Assembly (NCBI GenBank): GCA_029783825.1
Contig: JAREIK010002653.1
Span: 344,621-408,620 of the forward strand
DNA from: Sapria himalayana
Taxonomy: Eukaryota > Streptophyta > Magnoliopsida > Malpighiales > Rafflesiaceae
DNA length: 64,000 bases
Direction: 5' to 3'
The position numbers and the translations under genes are program-made. Of this stretch, positions 62,401 to 64,000 are shown in pieces. Every line of letters begins with the position of its first letter. Position 1 is the stretch's first letter. The notes beneath the pieces were generated by a model. That model worked only from the letters and a program-made list of their open reading frames with translations, searched no databases and was not told the DNA's origin.

Positions 62401-62699
62401 TTGAGTAATGCAAAATTACCCAAGCATAAAAGTAGAAGATAGAAAAATTGAGAAAATCTATCATTCTTCTTCCTCTCTGTTCATGCAAGAAGCAAAGTAA
62501 TGAAAACTATCAAACCTTAGGATTAATTTAACACTCCCTAAAATTTCCACAAATAAGCAAGTGATGAGAGACTTAATAGAATCCATAAAGTTGGGAATTG
62601 CAACTCTCAAACCCCCATAGTAGTGCTTGATTTATTTTATGTTATAAATATCGATGGCTGAGTGATTAAATAAATCTTGAATTAGAGTTTCACCTATTC
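62401..62699. other. AT-rich DNA, no gene seen
   Basis: Short stretch between the roughly 58-bp repeat and flank repeat F; nothing recognised. Confidence 0.5.
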
Positions 62700-63714
62700 G
62701 TTGGTTTGTATAATATTAAAGGGGTAGATGGTGATAGGTAACCCATAATACTCACTTGTGTATATCATAAGAAGAAAGTGACAACCCTATAATCTATGAT
62801 ACATGAGATAAACATGTACATTGTAACCCAAAATTTAGGTATCTTAATAATCATGAGTATGATGCTCATAAAGCCAAAAGTATGGATGCTTTTATATGTC
62901 AATCCATTATATATGTATTAAAATAACTAGTTATCAATTGAGATTGATATTAAATAGAACATTTTTAAGGGGTTCACCATTATTGTATAAGTTGCATTGT
63001 CACTAAAAAGAATAATGATAAGTAATCCTCAGAGCTTGCTCTAGTTAGTTGTGATTCACAAGGTGGTGATTATCCTTGTGGGTGAATTTTAGTCATATGA
63101 TTTATACTAGTGAAACTTGAGGGAAACATATGTTCATTGTTTGAGTATGATACTTTTGAAGCAATAAGTGCAAATACCTTTGAAGAAATCATTGATGTCA
63201 GTTGATGAAGTTGTCTAAAGGTATAGAATTTTATGACAGACTCATGAGCTAAGATGAATTATTATCTCGATGGTAAAGTACTAAGGAGAAAACTATGAGA
63301 AGACTACCATTAAGTTGGGTTCTATGGTGATAACCACCTTGCATTCTGGTAGGTTGGGTTCAATGGGTAAAATGGGTAAAATGGGTTCAATGGTGACAAC
63401 ACCTCAATCTTCATTCTATGTCCAATCAATAAGACAATCAACTTAAATAAAATCACATAAATTAAATGTATAAGCCCATGGATCTAAGATTTTATATCAA
63501 TCTAAATATCCATTTTACTGAAAATGAGTTCTCTCACTATTGAATAACCAAACTATCAATACAATCCCTATGTGATCGATATTAGGATAAAAGTTTATAT
63601 TACTACTTGTATGACCTATGCACTCGTAGATCTTCATTGGTGAGACACTGTAAATAAATAGCTTTTATAATATTGCCTAAATGATTAATAATGTGGCATA
63701 ACAAAGTCACAATA
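62700..63714 (-). repeat. Flank repeat F, copy 3, inverted (left side of array 4)
   Basis: Reverse complement of the same sequence as 23540-24540, about 1 kb, running up to the start of array 4. Matching anchors: 63600-63635, 63551-63566, about 63280-63310, 62887-62955 and 62846-62882. A GGGTTCAATGGGTAAAATGG duplication at 63356-63395 is specific to this copy. Confidence 0.75.
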
Positions 63715-64000
63715 TTTATTCATCTTCTTTTCTTATTCATTTTTTTTCTTCATTTTCTTCTAGTTTTTAATTTTTTTTCTGATTTTTCTTCCTCCTCTAA
63801 CTCTTCTTCTTCTTCACCTTCTTCTTCTTCTTCACCTTCTTCTTCTTCCTTTTTTTCCTTCATCATCATCATCATCCTCTACTTCTTATTCTTTTTCTTC
63901 ATCATCATCATCATCATCCTCTACTTCTTATTCTTTTTCATCATCATCATCATCATCATCTTCTGCTTCTTCTTCTTTTTCTTCTCCTCATTCTTCTTCT
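63715..64000 (+). repeat. Polypyrimidine trinucleotide array 4 (runs off the window)
   Basis: Same TTC/TCA composition on the + strand. A unit of about 45 bp (a TCATCATCATCATCCTCTAC-type start followed by TTCTTATTCTTTTTC) is repeated at 63860-63960. Only the left end is seen. Confidence 0.93.

Overview
The window is AT-rich, repeat-dominated plant nuclear DNA. Evidence for a plant: a Ty1/copia retrotransposon with tRNA-Met-type primer site, a plant-type L1 LINE whose ORF2 ends in an RNase H domain, an Ac-like hAT transposase relic, and an in-frame DNA topoisomerase II fragment. The species cannot be fixed from sequence alone. I see no intact host gene. Every recognisable coding region is a transposon protein or a gene fragment carrying stops and/or frameshifts.

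Layout. 1-9127: very long polypyrimidine array on the + strand (TTC/TCA/TTT/TTA triplets, almost no G). 9128-9760: flank repeat 'F', copy 1. 9946-10508: short terminal-inverted-repeat (TIR) element. 10.5-16.2 kb: AT-rich DNA without recognisable genes, with a 75-bp-unit repeat at 11.95-12.23 kb. 16237-16906: TIR element with an 8-bp target duplication and an internal GAGCTC minisatellite. 17288-19340: decayed hAT transposon, transposase on the minus strand. 19385-23530: second pyrimidine array, followed by F copy 2 (23540-24540). 24.6-33.2 kb: AT-rich DNA with small repeats, a tiny TIR element, perfect hairpins and a second GAGCTC locus (29.7-30.14 kb).

33200-48215: an old copia element (long terminal repeats (LTRs) of about 1.4 kb, primer site, gag, protease, integrase, RT, RNase H, all with stops). 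Its 3' LTR is split by a 6.5-kb minus-strand LINE (40452-46947) with a perfect 17-bp target duplication. 49.76-51.40 kb: a second copia pol relic, minus strand. 51.54-53.17 kb: about 230-bp repeats containing a fold-back element. 53268-56930: third pyrimidine array. 57690-58258: topoisomerase II pseudogene fragment, minus strand. 60.2-60.7 kb and 61.56-62.4 kb: two further degenerate tandem repeats. 62700-63714: F copy 3 in inverted orientation, running into the fourth pyrimidine array at 63715, which continues past the window.

Most interesting: the pyrimidine arrays are not plain microsatellite noise. Two have the same roughly 0.6-1 kb F sequence on their right and a third has F inverted on its left. 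That fits a repeat family with long inverted arms around a pyrimidine core. The long F/L/S/I-rich reading frames in the arrays are a by-product of missing G (hence few stop codons) and should not be read as proteins.
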